Assembly (NCBI GenBank): GCA_021811425.1
Contig: JAJZPA010000015.1
Span: 1-32,070 of the forward strand
Origin: Bacillota bacterium
Lineage (GTDB): Bacteria; Bacillota; Desulfitobacteriia; Desulfitobacteriales; Desulfitobacteriaceae
DNA: 32,070 bases
Direction of reading: 5' to 3'
Under the pieces are notes generated by a model. The model did not search any database and was not told where the DNA came from. It was given only the letters and a program-made list of their open reading frames with translations. Positions 1-8,936 of this stretch are shown here, one piece after another (position 1 is the first letter of the stretch; each line of letters opens with the position of its first letter). Both the position numbers and the translations under genes were made by a program.

Positions 1-32
1 AAAGGGTTAATGAAGAAAGGGACGTGATCAGG

Positions 33-1502
33 ATGGATCTTAAGTCGTTAGAGCAGATTGTGGTGGGGATGGCGGTTGCCTCATCTGGAGATATGTTGAC
101 ACGGATTCGGGGGATCGCGATGGATTCGCGCGCAGTTCAGCCGGGAGATTTGTTTGTCTGTGTCCCTGGGTTTAAGCTGGATGGGCATGATTTTGCCGAG
201 AAGGCGGTGGCGGCGGGGGCCGCGGCGTTGGTGGTCGAGCGCTTCTTGCCCTTGGACATTCCCCAGGTTATGGTGGACAATGTCCGCCAGGCTCTTGGCA
301 ACATAGCGGCTGTGGTGTATGATCACCCCAGTCAGGCACTGGAGATCGTGGGGGTTACGGGAACGAATGGGAAGACCACGATCACGTACCTGATTGAGAA
401 GATGGGAGAAAAACATGGTCTCAAGGTGGGGTTGATCGGAACACTGGGTGCGAAGATTGCGGGTCGCGAGATTCCCGGCAGCCGAACGACGCCGGAGGCG
501 GTGGAAGTACAGAAGCTCTTTGACACGATGCGCTCTGAGGGAGTGAAGCTTGTCGTCATGGAGGTGTCTAGCCATGCCCTTGATCTTGGACGGGTCAATG
601 GGTGTGAATTTGATGCCGGGATTTTTACGAATTTGACACAGGATCATTTGGATTATCATAAGACGATGGAGGAGTATTTGCAGACTAAAGCCAAACTCTT
701 CCAGGGACTTAAGGGGAGGAAAACTCCAAAGATTGCGGTCATCAATGGGGATGATCGGGCTGCCTCTGTCTTGCGGGAAGCCTCAGCCGCTCCGGTGGTG
801 ACTTATGGCATCCGTGAGGATGTGGACTATCGGGCCGAAGCGGTCGAAGTGAGCGCTGAAGGAGTACGTTTCACGGTAGTGTTCCAGGGACGCAGGCAGA
901 CGGTTTTCTATGCGACACCGGGACTTTTTAGTGTCTATAATGCCTTGGCTGCCTTTACCTGGGCGGTCGAGCGCGGGTATGAGCCGGAAGCGGCGGCAGC
1001 GGCTTTGGCGGAAATACCCGGCGTGCCGGGACGGTTCGAGAGTGTCCGAGCCGGACAGCCGTTTCAGGTGATTGTGGATTTTGCCCATACCCCGGATGGG
1101 CTGGAAAATGTCCTGAAAACGGCGCGGGAATTTACCCAGGGGCAACTCATCACAGTATTTGGCTGCGGAGGAGATCGTGATAAGGGCAAGCGCCCCATGA
1201 TGGGGCGCTTAGCTTCCCAATACAGTGACTTCACGGTCGTGACCTCCGATAACCCGCGCACTGAGGAGCCTCAAGTGATCATCAGGGAAATCCTCGCTGG
1301 GATGAACGCTGGGAAACATATGCCGATCACAAAACGGCGGGTGGCCATCCTGGAAGCCTGCAAGCGGGCTCAGCCGGGAGATACGGTCCTTATTGCGGGC
1401 AAAGGACATGAAACCTATCAGATCATTGGAACAGAAACTTATCCCTTTGACGACCGGGCAGTGGCGCGCGAGGTCTTGCAAGAGTTGGGATATGGAGGGT
1501 AA
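33..1502 (+). CDS. murE: UDP-MurNAc-tripeptide synthetase MurE (meso-DAP adding)
   Basis: Cytoplasmic ATP-dependent ligase that adds the third stem-peptide residue to UDP-MurNAc-L-Ala-D-Glu. The protein of 489 residues has the usual three Mur ligase domains: an N-terminal UDP-binding domain, a central ATPase domain with P-loop GVTGTNGKTT at residues 107-116, and a C-terminal domain. The motif DNPR at residues 406-409 is the family signature for meso-diaminopimelate rather than lysine, so the wall is predicted to be DAP type. An in-frame GTG lies at 24, but the GAAAGGG Shine-Dalgarno sequence ending near 21 leaves only 2 bases to it and 11 to the ATG at 33, so I prefer 33. It is the first complete gene of the dcw cluster in this window, and murF follows after one base. 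Confidence 0.96.
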   Translation: MDLKSLEQIVVGMAVASSGDMLTRIRGIAMDSRAVQPGDLFVCVPGFKLDGHDFAEKAVAAGAAALVVERFLPLDIPQVMVDNVRQALGNIAAVVYDHPSQALEIVGVTGTNGKTTITYLIEKMGEKHGLKVGLIGTLGAKIAGREIPGSRTTPEAVEVQKLFDTMRSEGVKLVVMEVSSHALDLGRVNGCEFDAGIFTNLTQDHLDYHKTMEEYLQTKAKLFQGLKGRKTPKIAVINGDDRAASVLREASAAPVVTYGIREDVDYRAEAVEVSAEGVRFTVVFQGRRQTVFYATPGLFSVYNALAAFTWAVERGYEPEAAAAALAEIPGVPGRFESVRAGQPFQVIVDFAHTPDGLENVLKTAREFTQGQLITVFGCGGDRDKGKRPMMGRLASQYSDFTVVTSDNPRTEEPQVIIREILAGMNAGKHMPITKRRVAILEACKRAQPGDTVLIAGKGHETYQIIGTETYPFDDRAVAREVLQELGYGG

Positions 1503-1503
1503 G

Positions 1504-2982
1504 ATGTGGACGAGTGAGGATGTGGCGGGGCTACTCAACGGGGTGCTCCTGGGGACTCCGGGGGCCTCGGCGTCCGGTTGTGCTTTGGACAGCCGCCTCG
1601 TACAGGCGGGCCAGATGTTCTTTGCTCTTCCCGGCGAAAAAGCGGATGGACACGCATTCATTCAATCGGCTTGGAAAAAAGGAGCAGGAACGGTTATTGG
1701 GCTCGCTTCCCGCTTAGAAGCGGCGGAGGTGGTCATACCGCCGGGGAAAGCGTTGGTACTCGTGGATTCTGTGACGGAGGCCCTCAATCGGCTAGCCAAG
1801 GCTTGGCGGCGGGAACTTGGGGCTAAGGTTGTAGGGATCACCGGCAGCAACGGAAAAACCACGACCAAGGATATGGTGGCAGCCGTTTTGGGCCAGCGTT
1901 ATCAAGTGCACAAAAGTAAGGGTAACCATAATAATGAGTTAGGGCTTCCTTTGACAATACTGAGTGCTCCTCCCGATACAGAAATGCTGGTTCTGGAGAT
2001 GGGGATGCGCGGGTTAGGGGAAATTCGGGCCTTATGTGCGCTTGGCGAGCCGGATATTGGGGTGATAACGAACATTGGCACAACGCATTTGGAACTTCTG
2101 AAAAGTCAGGAAAATATTGCCAAGGCAAAATGGGAATTGATCGAGGCTTTGCCCTCGAACGGGATTGCTATTCTCAATGGAGAAGATGAATGGAGTGTGC
2201 ACAAGGGGATAACGGATTCTCATCCACGGCGCTTTTATGGTATTCAGGGAAAGTACGCTACGTCTGAGATTCACGCTGTAAATCTGGAAACGGACGGAAC
2301 CTTAGGGACGAAATTCAGCGTAGTTTGGGGTTCGGAGCAGGTCGAAGTTCGGTTACCCTTGCCTGGCGAGCACAATGTCCTCGATGCCTTGGCTGCTTTA
2401 GCTGTGGGAACTGTCCTGGGGGTGTCGTTGGCCGAAGGGGCTGAGGGTCTTTTGAAATTAAGACTTTCGAAGATGCGGCTGGAAGTACTCCCTGGGGTGG
2501 CGGGGAGTACGTTGATTAGCGATGTCTATAATGCCAATCCGGTTTCGATGCAAGCCTCTTTGCGCGTGTTTAACGAGCGCTCAGGAGAAAATCCCACTCT
2601 GGCGATTCTTGGAGAGATGTATGAATTGGGGGATGCCGCTGAGTCCGGACATCGGGCAGTCGGGCAAGTGGTGGCCGAGCTGGGAATTGGGCACCTGATC
2701 AGCGTCGGGGCTCTGGCGGAAGGGATCGCCCAAGGTGCGCGAGAGGCCGGGTATCCTGAAGAGAAAATCAGCGTCTGTATAAACCGTGCCGAGGCTATCA
2801 CTCAGGCGAAGGCATGGCTTGCCGCACAAGGGTTTTCCGATCAAGGAGAGCCGACGGGACGTTCGGCAGGACGTTCAGCCGGTAACAAAGGAACTTGGGT
2901 CTTAATCAAAGGTTCACGGGGGATGAAGATGGAAGAGATCACCCAAGCTCTGCAAACTTACCCAGAAGAAAAAGGAAGGTAG
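1504..2982 (+). CDS. murF: UDP-MurNAc-tripeptide:D-Ala-D-Ala ligase MurF
   Basis: Adds D-Ala-D-Ala to UDP-MurNAc-tripeptide, completing the cytoplasmic pentapeptide precursor. The product is 492 residues. The P-loop GSNGKTT is at residues 114-120, the conserved NHNNELG segment follows, and the C-terminal domain contains DVYNANP and a late KGSRGMKME stretch typical of MurF. The reading frame stays open upstream inside murE, but the GGAGGG Shine-Dalgarno sequence at the murE stop points to the ATG at 1504. Near the C-terminus a 12-base tandem duplication (2857-2880) encodes GRSAGRSAG, probably a tolerated surface loop. mraY starts 8 bases downstream, so the two are almost certainly co-transcribed. 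Confidence 0.96.
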   Translation: MWTSEDVAGLLNGVLLGTPGASASGCALDSRLVQAGQMFFALPGEKADGHAFIQSAWKKGAGTVIGLASRLEAAEVVIPPGKALVLVDSVTEALNRLAKAWRRELGAKVVGITGSNGKTTTKDMVAAVLGQRYQVHKSKGNHNNELGLPLTILSAPPDTEMLVLEMGMRGLGEIRALCALGEPDIGVITNIGTTHLELLKSQENIAKAKWELIEALPSNGIAILNGEDEWSVHKGITDSHPRRFYGIQGKYATSEIHAVNLETDGTLGTKFSVVWGSEQVEVRLPLPGEHNVLDALAALAVGTVLGVSLAEGAEGLLKLRLSKMRLEVLPGVAGSTLISDVYNANPVSMQASLRVFNERSGENPTLAILGEMYELGDAAESGHRAVGQVVAELGIGHLISVGALAEGIAQGAREAGYPEEKISVCINRAEAITQAKAWLAAQGFSDQGEPTGRSAGRSAGNKGTWVLIKGSRGMKMEEITQALQTYPEEKGR

Positions 2983-2989
2983 TTCAGCG

Positions 2990-3997
2990 ATGTTAGAACG
3001 TTTAGCCGTGGCAGCGGGGCTTACGCTCATCATGACCTTAGCTTTAGGGCCCTTTTTAATTCCAGTGCTCCGGATTTTGAAATTTGGTCAGCAGATTCGG
3101 GAGGAAGGCCCCAAAGGGCATTTCAAAAAGGCGGGCACCCCGACGATGGGGGGTCTTATTTTCCTAACCACGATGGTGGCTGGGGCTTTAATCGCGGCCG
3201 AGAAGCCCACCTCGCTGGAAATGCTGACGGTCGTTGGGAGTATGTTGGGCTTTGGTCTGCTTGGCTTTATGGATGATTTTATCAAAGTTGTGATGCGCCG
3301 CTCCCTGGGACTGCGGGCCTACCAGAAACTGCTGGGGCAGTTTGCCCTAGCGCTCTTTCTGAGCCTTGTCGCGGTCAAGGCTCTGGGGCGGGGCACCAAT
3401 GTGGCGATCCCTTTTACCGCAGTGCATTGGGAGCTGGGCCTTTTCTATTATCCGATGGCGGCCTTTATTATTGTTTGGATCACCAATGCGGTGAACTTAA
3501 CGGATGGGTTGGATGGGCTGGCGGCGGGAACGACGATGATTGCGGCCTTGGCGTATGTCATAATTGCCTTGCTCTCTGCTTTCCAGGGAACTGGGGTTCC
3601 GGTTTTGGCGCATGATTCAGACTTAGCAGTGTTCGCGGCGGCTGTGGTTGGTGGAACGCTCGGCTTTTTACGTTTTAACGCCCATCCAGCACGTGTTTTT
3701 ATGGGTGATACAGGGTCGCTGGCGCTCGGCGGTGCGTTGGCCGGGCTCGCGGTCCTGACGAAAAGTGAACTTACGCTCATTGTCTTAGGGGGAATCTATG
3801 TTTTTGAGGCGCTTTCCGTGATTCTGCAGGTGATTTCCTTTCAGACCACAGGGAAACGCATCTTCCGCATGAGCCCGCTGCACCATCACTTTGAGCTGGG
3901 AGGGTGGAGCGAGTGGAAGGTGGATTTGGTTTTTTGGGCCGTGTCCTTAGTTTGCGGGATTTTAGGGATCATGGCCTATTTACCTTCGCTTTCTTAA
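2990..3997 (+). CDS. mraY: Phospho-MurNAc-pentapeptide translocase MraY
   Basis: Integral membrane enzyme that transfers phospho-MurNAc-pentapeptide from UDP to undecaprenyl phosphate, making lipid I. At 335 residues it has the normal family length, with about ten hydrophobic segments. The active-site landmarks are visible: FMDDFIK in the first third, [12 protein letters not shown] in the middle, and the [11 protein letters not shown] motif near the C-terminus. A GGAAGG Shine-Dalgarno sequence lies about 10 bases before the ATG. It closes the tight murE-murF-mraY run; an unusual 354-base spacer then separates it from murD. Confidence 0.96.
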   Translation: MLERLAVAAGLTLIMTLALGPFLIPVLRILKFGQQIREEGPKGHFKKAGTPTMGGLIFLTTMVAGALIAAEKPTSLEMLTVVGSMLGFGLLGFMDDFIKVVMRRSLGLRAYQKLLGQFALALFLSLVAVKALGRGTNVAIPFTAVHWELGLFYYPMAAFIIVWITNAVNLTDGLDGLAAGTTMIAALAYVIIALLSAFQGTGVPVLAHDSDLAVFAAAVVGGTLGFLRFNAHPARVFMGDTGSLALGGALAGLAVLTKSELTLIVLGGIYVFEALSVILQVISFQTTGKRIFRMSPLHHHFELGGWSEWKVDLVFWAVSLVCGILGIMAYLPSLS

Positions 3998-4351
3998 AAT
4001 AAGCGGCTAATAATCTCTCACCAGGGCGGCGGGACTGCTCCTTCGGCTTCTCCACTGCCGCATCCGCAACCTTTGGGCATTCCTGCATGTGCGCCGCTCC
4101 TGTGCATCCGTGCACACCCGGCACCAGTCCATCCATGGACAAGTCCTTTGGTGCGGCGACGGTTCGCAGCTCTCGCTCGCTTATGTCCCCCTGCCGAACC
4201 GGTTCGCTTCCGCTTACAGTACGCATATTTTCACTCTCTGATGGCGGTATGGGGGTCTATCTTGAAAAACGTTGTGGGCACTTACTTAGCACTTCTTAAT
4301 GAGTTAGGGCGAACGATCCAACAGAGATATTTGTGATGGAGGGTGTAAAGC
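3998..4351 (+). other. Palindrome-rich non-coding spacer between mraY and murD
   Basis: This 354-base stretch interrupts an otherwise tightly packed operon. It holds three perfect small palindromes within about 110 bases: TGTGCA-tccg-TGCACA at 4101-4116, GTCCAT-cc-ATGGAC at 4127-4140, and CGAACCGGTTCG at 4195-4206. Base usage is pyrimidine-rich on the + strand, unlike the purine-rich coding strands on both sides. Frames open in the region translate to Pro/His/Cys/Arg-rich sequence that resembles no protein I know. The last 20 bases carry the murD Shine-Dalgarno sequence (GGAGGG). It may be an inserted non-coding repeat element; I see no transposase and no clear terminator. Confidence 0.5.
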
Positions 4352-5710
4352 GTGGATTTTAGTGGCAAACGGGCCCTGGTCATCGGGGCGGGGCGGAGCG
4401 GCCAAGCGGCGGTCGGTAAACTGGAAAAGCTGGGGGCGGAAGTATTCTTGACAGATGCCAAGCCTATCGATAAATTAGAGGGAGTCGAAGACTTAGGTCT
4501 CGATCTGGTGCACTGTTTCTTCGGAGGAATGCCTGAGTTTAAGGCCGTGCGGCCAGAACGGGTCATACTCTCCCCGGGCGTTTCCCCAAAACAGAAACTT
4601 ATCGAAACGGCTCTGGCAGAGGGAGTTCCGGTTTGGAGTGAGGTCGAACTTGCCTTGCAGGACGTTTCGGCTTTCAAGGTCGGGGTCACGGGGACGAATG
4701 GAAAAACGACGACCACAACCTTGGTGGGAGAATTAGCGAAACGAACGGGCCGGAAGACGGTTGTGGCCGGAAATATCGGGGTGGCCTTGAGCAGTCGGGC
4801 CGAGGGTATGGGCCCTGAGGACATCGTGGTCGCTGAGCTTTCCAGTTTCCAACTGGAATTCATCGATAAAGTGCGCCTTGATGTAGCCATCTTTCTCAAT
4901 CTTACCCCGGATCACTTAGATCGGCATGGGACGGTGGAAGCGTACTTAGAGGCGAAAGCCCGGATTTTTAAAAATCAAACTAAAGAAGATCTGGCGATTC
5001 TCAATGGGGATGACCCCCTGGTTCGATCCCTGGCTCCTAGACTTAAAGCGAAGGTGCTTTTCTTTAGCCCGACGCGCGTTTTGGACGAGGGAATTGGCCT
5101 GTCAGGGGATGCGATCGTTTATGCAGAAAACGGAGAGAAAACCGTTGTTATGCGACGCCAGGAACTGAAACTGCGGGGAAGCCATAATTTAGAGAATGTT
5201 ATGGCTGCTATCGGGGCGGCGCGCTTCCTGAGGCTTTCCTGGGAGGAAATTAGGGAAGGGCTCAAAAGCTTTCAAGGGGTGGAACACCGACAGGAGATCG
5301 TGGGGACATTTGATGGGATTTTGTTCGTCAATGATTCCAAAGGGACGAATACAGATGCGGCTGCCAAAGCCGTGCTCGCTTTTGATGAACCCTTGATCTT
5401 GCTTGCGGGCGGTAAGAATAAAGGACTTGATTTTCACGAATTTATGAAGCTGGTGCAGCAACGGGTCAAGAGCTTGGTGCTCTTGGGGATGGCTGCTGCT
5501 GAGATGGAACAGGCGGCTAGGGACGAAGGAGTGAAGCGAATTCTACGAGCTAATTCCTTTGAGGAAGGGGTGGAGATCGCGATCCAGGAGGCTGAGTCGG
5601 GTGATGTCGTGCTCCTCTCCCCCGCCTGTACCAGCTGGGATATGTTTAAAAGTTATGAAGAAAGAGGGGAATTGTTCAAGAAACTCGTGCGTAAGCATTA
5701 TAGAACCTAA
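4352..5710 (+). CDS. murD: UDP-MurNAc-L-alanine:D-glutamate ligase MurD
   Basis: Cytoplasmic ligase adding D-glutamate to UDP-MurNAc-L-Ala. The 452-residue product begins with a Rossmann-like GAGRSG motif (residues 12-17) that binds the UDP moiety. The ATPase P-loop GTNGKTT is at 114-120, the NLTPDHLDRH motif is central, and the NDSKGTN signature is in the C-terminal half. The start is GTG, supported by a GGAGGG Shine-Dalgarno sequence 8 bases upstream. It follows the palindromic spacer after mraY and precedes the ftsW-type gene by 41 bases, the usual dcw order. Confidence 0.96.
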   Translation: MDFSGKRALVIGAGRSGQAAVGKLEKLGAEVFLTDAKPIDKLEGVEDLGLDLVHCFFGGMPEFKAVRPERVILSPGVSPKQKLIETALAEGVPVWSEVELALQDVSAFKVGVTGTNGKTTTTTLVGELAKRTGRKTVVAGNIGVALSSRAEGMGPEDIVVAELSSFQLEFIDKVRLDVAIFLNLTPDHLDRHGTVEAYLEAKARIFKNQTKEDLAILNGDDPLVRSLAPRLKAKVLFFSPTRVLDEGIGLSGDAIVYAENGEKTVVMRRQELKLRGSHNLENVMAAIGAARFLRLSWEEIREGLKSFQGVEHRQEIVGTFDGILFVNDSKGTNTDAAAKAVLAFDEPLILLAGGKNKGLDFHEFMKLVQQRVKSLVLLGMAAAEMEQAARDEGVKRILRANSFEEGVEIAIQEAESGDVVLLSPACTSWDMFKSYEERGELFKKLVRKHYRT

Positions 5711-5751
5711 GGAATTTAAAAGGTACCCAATTGAGAAAAGGGGGATCTTAG

Positions 5752-6852
5752 ATGCTGAGAGGCCGCCGGCCGGATATGATTTTGCTGGGAGCGATTCTCG
5801 CTCTTTTGGGCATCGGGGTCGTGATGGTGTATAGTTCCAGTGCGGTTAAGGGCTATATCCAGTTCGATGACCCCTATCATTTCCTTAAAGCTGAGATCAT
5901 CTGGGTGGCGTTGGGGCTGACCGCGATGCTGCTGAGCTTTCGCTTGGATGTTCAGTTTCTCCGGCGTTGGGCCAAGCCGGCTCTTTATTTGGCGATCGTC
6001 TTACTCCTTTTAGTGAAGGTTCCAGGCATTGGACGTAAAGTCAATGGCGCGGACCGCTGGATCGGCCTAGGACCGCTTTCGGTGCAGCCCTCTGAGGTGA
6101 TCAAACTGGCTATGGTTTTGGTCATGGCCCACATTATGGCTTTGAAACCGCATCAGATCCAGTTCTTTCGCAAAGGGCTCCTCCCGGTGCTGGCCCTGCT
6201 CGGCTTGGTCGCTGGGCTCATCATGCTTCAGCCTGACCTAGGGACAACCCTGGCGATTGCCGGGACCACGTTTTTCATGCTGATAGCGGCGGGGGCCCGG
6301 GTTGGGCATTTGGTAGCCTTGGGCGGAAGCGGCCTTGCGTTGGTCGTGGCAGCGATTGCTGCGGCACCGTATCGCATGCGGCGAATTTTTGCTTTTTTGG
6401 ATCCCTGGGCTGATCCCTCGGGAAAAGGGTATCAGACGATTCAGGCACTGCTCGCTTTGGGGCCGGGTGGACTTTTTGGCTTAGGGTTGGGGCAGAGTCG
6501 GCAAAAGTTTCTCTATTTGCCGGAAAACCACACGGATTTTATCTTTGCCATGATCGGGGAGGAACTCGGTTTTATTGGGGCGACCTTGGTCGTGCTCCTG
6601 TTTTTCATGGTGGCCTGGCGGGGCTTTCGCACAGCTATGTCGGCTCCGGACGTCTTTTCCGGGCTTTTGGCGGTAGGGATCACGTCTCTGGTCTCCATTC
6701 AGGCCATGATTAATATGGGCGTCGTCAGTGGAGTCTTGCCGGTCACCGGGATCACACTGCCCTTCTTGAGCTATGGCGGAACATCCCTGGTTTTTACGAT
6801 GCTCGCGGTAGGTGTGCTTCTCAATATATCGGCGCAGGTGAGGAGAGGGTGA
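5752..6852 (+). CDS. ftsW: SEDS lipid II polymerase/flippase family protein FtsW/SpoVE
   Basis: Polytopic membrane protein of the SEDS family, a peptidoglycan glycosyltransferase that works with a class B penicillin-binding protein at the septum or spore cortex. The 366 residues contain about ten hydrophobic segments. Recognisable motifs are the N-terminal VMVYSSSAV, the central region with QPDLGTT, and the C-terminal LPFLSYGGTSL signature. A GGGGG Shine-Dalgarno sequence sits about 8 bases before the ATG. In Bacillus the dcw copy between murD and murG is spoVE, and sequence alone does not tell vegetative FtsW from sporulation SpoVE here. Confidence 0.93.
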   Translation: MLRGRRPDMILLGAILALLGIGVVMVYSSSAVKGYIQFDDPYHFLKAEIIWVALGLTAMLLSFRLDVQFLRRWAKPALYLAIVLLLLVKVPGIGRKVNGADRWIGLGPLSVQPSEVIKLAMVLVMAHIMALKPHQIQFFRKGLLPVLALLGLVAGLIMLQPDLGTTLAIAGTTFFMLIAAGARVGHLVALGGSGLALVVAAIAAAPYRMRRIFAFLDPWADPSGKGYQTIQALLALGPGGLFGLGLGQSRQKFLYLPENHTDFIFAMIGEELGFIGATLVVLLFFMVAWRGFRTAMSAPDVFSGLLAVGITSLVSIQAMINMGVVSGVLPVTGITLPFLSYGGTSLVFTMLAVGVLLNISAQVRRG

Positions 6853-6879
6853 CGAACATCGACAAAGGGGGTCTTAGCG

Positions 6880-7989
6880 ATGCGGGTTATTATGACTGGT
6901 GGGGGTACCGGTGGGCATATTTATCCGGCTTTAGCGATTGCTCAGGGCTTGAAAGAACGGGTGAAGGATTGTGAGATCCTTTATGTGGGCATTCGTAGTG
7001 GAATGGAAGCGCGGTTGGTGCCAGATGCAGGTTATTCCTTTCGGGGAGTGAGCGGACAGGGTTTGCCGCGAAAAATCAGCGGGGAGACGCTGAAGACGGT
7101 CGGAAAGAGTTTTAAAGCTCTGTGGGAAACGAAGGAGATCCTGCGCAAGTTTAAACCGGATCTGGTCGTTGGTACTGGGGGTTATGTCTCGGGGCCGGTG
7201 GTTTTGACGGCAGCTCTTTTCGGGATTCCAACGCTGCTGCATGAACAAAATGCCCTGCCGGGCGTCACAAACAAAATCTTGGCGCGGTTTGTCAAGAAAG
7301 TGCTGGTAACCTTCCCGGAGAGTGTTGCCCATTTTGGCCTGAGTGGGAAAATTGTGCTGGTCGGCCTTCCCGTGCGCCCGGAAATTGGCAAGATTAGCCG
7401 GGAGGCAGGGGCCAGGCATTTCGGATTAAAGCCGGATCGGTCGACGTTGCTCGTAACCGGAGGGAGCCGGGGAGCACGCTCGTTAAACCAGGCGCTGGTT
7501 ACCGTATTAGAGAGGCTTGGGGAGTGGCCCGAGGTTCAGGTTATTTGGGCCACCGGCAAGGAAACGTACCACGAGACCTTAAAGGCCCTCAAAGACCGGA
7601 AAGTCCAGTGGGAACGCCCCCAATGGCGGGTTTTAGAATATCTGAAGGATATGCCTGAAGCATATGCTGGGGCAGACCTATGTGTGAGCCGGGCCGGGGC
7701 CGCTTCTTTGGCTGAACTGATGGTGGCTGGAAAAGCGAGCATTTTAATTCCCTATCCCTTGGCAGCTGAAAATCATCAAGAGCATAATGCTAAGGCCCTG
7801 GTTCAGGCAGGGGCGGCCCGTTTGATCCTGGATGGGGAACTGAGTGGCGAACGACTTTGGCAGGATGTATCGCACCTGCTCGGAGAACGTGCCAAGCTTG
7901 AGACGATGGCAAGGAGTGCCAGGAAACTTGCGCAGCCGGAAGCGTTGGCGAAGATTGTGGATGTTTGTTTGCAGACGGCGTGGACATAG
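6880..7989 (+). CDS. murG: Lipid II synthase MurG (GlcNAc transferase)
   Basis: Peripheral membrane GT-B glycosyltransferase that transfers GlcNAc from UDP-GlcNAc to lipid I to form lipid II. The product has 369 residues. The N-terminal donor/acceptor loop GGGTGGHIYPALA is at residues 7-19. A second glycine-rich motif GGSRGARSLNQ opens the C-terminal domain, and the UDP-GlcNAc-binding part includes SRAGAASLAEL and the PYPLAAENHQ segment. A GGGGG Shine-Dalgarno sequence precedes the ATG by 8 bases. The stop is followed by 128 bases before the MurC-like gene. Confidence 0.96.
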   Translation: MRVIMTGGGTGGHIYPALAIAQGLKERVKDCEILYVGIRSGMEARLVPDAGYSFRGVSGQGLPRKISGETLKTVGKSFKALWETKEILRKFKPDLVVGTGGYVSGPVVLTAALFGIPTLLHEQNALPGVTNKILARFVKKVLVTFPESVAHFGLSGKIVLVGLPVRPEIGKISREAGARHFGLKPDRSTLLVTGGSRGARSLNQALVTVLERLGEWPEVQVIWATGKETYHETLKALKDRKVQWERPQWRVLEYLKDMPEAYAGADLCVSRAGAASLAELMVAGKASILIPYPLAAENHQEHNAKALVQAGAARLILDGELSGERLWQDVSHLLGERAKLETMARSARKLAQPEALAKIVDVCLQTAWT

Positions 7990-8117
7990 AGGCTTTTGGG
8001 GTAGGGATATTCGCGGCACCAGACTCGCCCCAGTGCCTGCAGACCAAACTTGGTTTTCACCCCTTATCGCTCCTTTGCATAACATAAGACAGACAACAAG
8101 GTAGAAAGGAGTCGATC

Positions 8118-8936
8118 ATGGTGTGGCCAGAGCGAAGGTTAAAACTGCTGGCAGCGACTGCGGCCGCAGGGCTGGAAGGATTTCAGGCACTCTTGAGGGT
8201 TCTGGGACTAGAGTATACGGTTGAGTGGGAGGATGCCAATGGGCAGCAGGTTGTACATAATCAGGGTGAGGGATTTCAGGCGTTAGAGGAATCTATCATA
8301 ACGGATATTATCGTTTGGTCTGGAATTCCCCAACTCGAACCGATGCGCAGTGAAGCGCAAAAACGTGGGATCACGGTGATGTCCCCAGCGGAATTTTTGC
8401 AACGACTCTGGCAGGTGGAGCAGATCCTGCCTGTTTTTCCTCCCTTTACTGGAATCGGGGATAAGCCACTGCTTTGGGTCATTCTCTACGAAGCAGGCTT
8501 TGCCCCATCCTTGCTTTGGTATGAGGATAAGTTAGGCTGGCAAGGAATACAGGGAGAAGGGACGGCTTGGGTTGTACCTGGGGATTGGCTTGTTCAAGTT
8601 TCTCAGGGTACGCCTTTGGGGCGGAGTCTGAAACAGAAGGAACTATCCTGGGTTATTCGTACCCAGAGTATTGACTTTTACGAAACAGGAGAGCCCTTAA
8701 AGTTTCGGGGCTCCATGCCGCGTTGGCCGGAACCGCTTAGTGAGCAGGGAGCCTGCCAAGCGGTTGCGCAAGCGCTGGGGCTGGGCATTTCCTGGATGGA
8801 TATTCGCAAAACCCTGGGTCAAGAACAAAGCAAGCAGGGGTGGCTAACGGATGATTTTGGATGGACGCAAGGGCCGGATCGAGAAGAATTACCCGCTGCG
8901 GAAATTAACGACGTGGAAGATAGGCGGGCCGGCTGA
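8118..8936 (+). CDS. MurC-derived pseudoenzyme in the murC position
   Basis: The protein of 272 residues sits between murG and murB, where many genomes carry murC, and can be aligned by eye to MurC in order. Residues 9-21 replace the UDP-binding GIGGIGMSG with ATAAAGLEG. IIVWSGIP at 64-71 matches the VVVSSAIP region, and KRGITVMSPAEFLQRLW (82-98) matches the following helix. TGIGDKP at 111-117 falls where the ATP P-loop GTHGKTT should be. WVIRTQSIDFYETG (178-191) falls at the VITNIEPDHLDFYG region, and the helix around 210-233 resembles the end of the central domain. The whole C-terminal ligase domain is absent (full MurC is about 450 residues). An AAAGGAG Shine-Dalgarno sequence 7 bases before the ATG and an uninterrupted frame argue for a translated gene. 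Ligase activity is not expected; a structural or regulatory role is inference. Confidence 0.85.
   Translation: MVWPERRLKLLAATAAAGLEGFQALLRVLGLEYTVEWEDANGQQVVHNQGEGFQALEESIITDIIVWSGIPQLEPMRSEAQKRGITVMSPAEFLQRLWQVEQILPVFPPFTGIGDKPLLWVILYEAGFAPSLLWYEDKLGWQGIQGEGTAWVVPGDWLVQVSQGTPLGRSLKQKELSWVIRTQSIDFYETGEPLKFRGSMPRWPEPLSEQGACQAVAQALGLGISWMDIRKTLGQEQSKQGWLTDDFGWTQGPDREELPAAEINDVEDRRAG

Noticed and set aside
1-23. End of an upstream gene such as spoVD
   Set aside because: Only 23 bases are visible. A TAA occurs at 8-10, but no product can be supported.
4073-4336. Open frames in the mraY-murD spacer
   Set aside because: The translations are Pro/His/Cys/Arg-rich with no Shine-Dalgarno sequence or family resemblance, and the overlapping frames on both strands look equally random.
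8118-8936. Annotating the MurC-like gene as a functional murC
   Set aside because: The P-loop, the UDP-binding glycine motif and the whole C-terminal domain are missing, and it is about 180 residues too short.
8118-8936. Calling the MurC-like gene a simple pseudogene
   Set aside because: The frame has no stops or frameshifts, has a good Shine-Dalgarno sequence, and the remaining core still follows the family, so a translated pseudoenzyme fits better.
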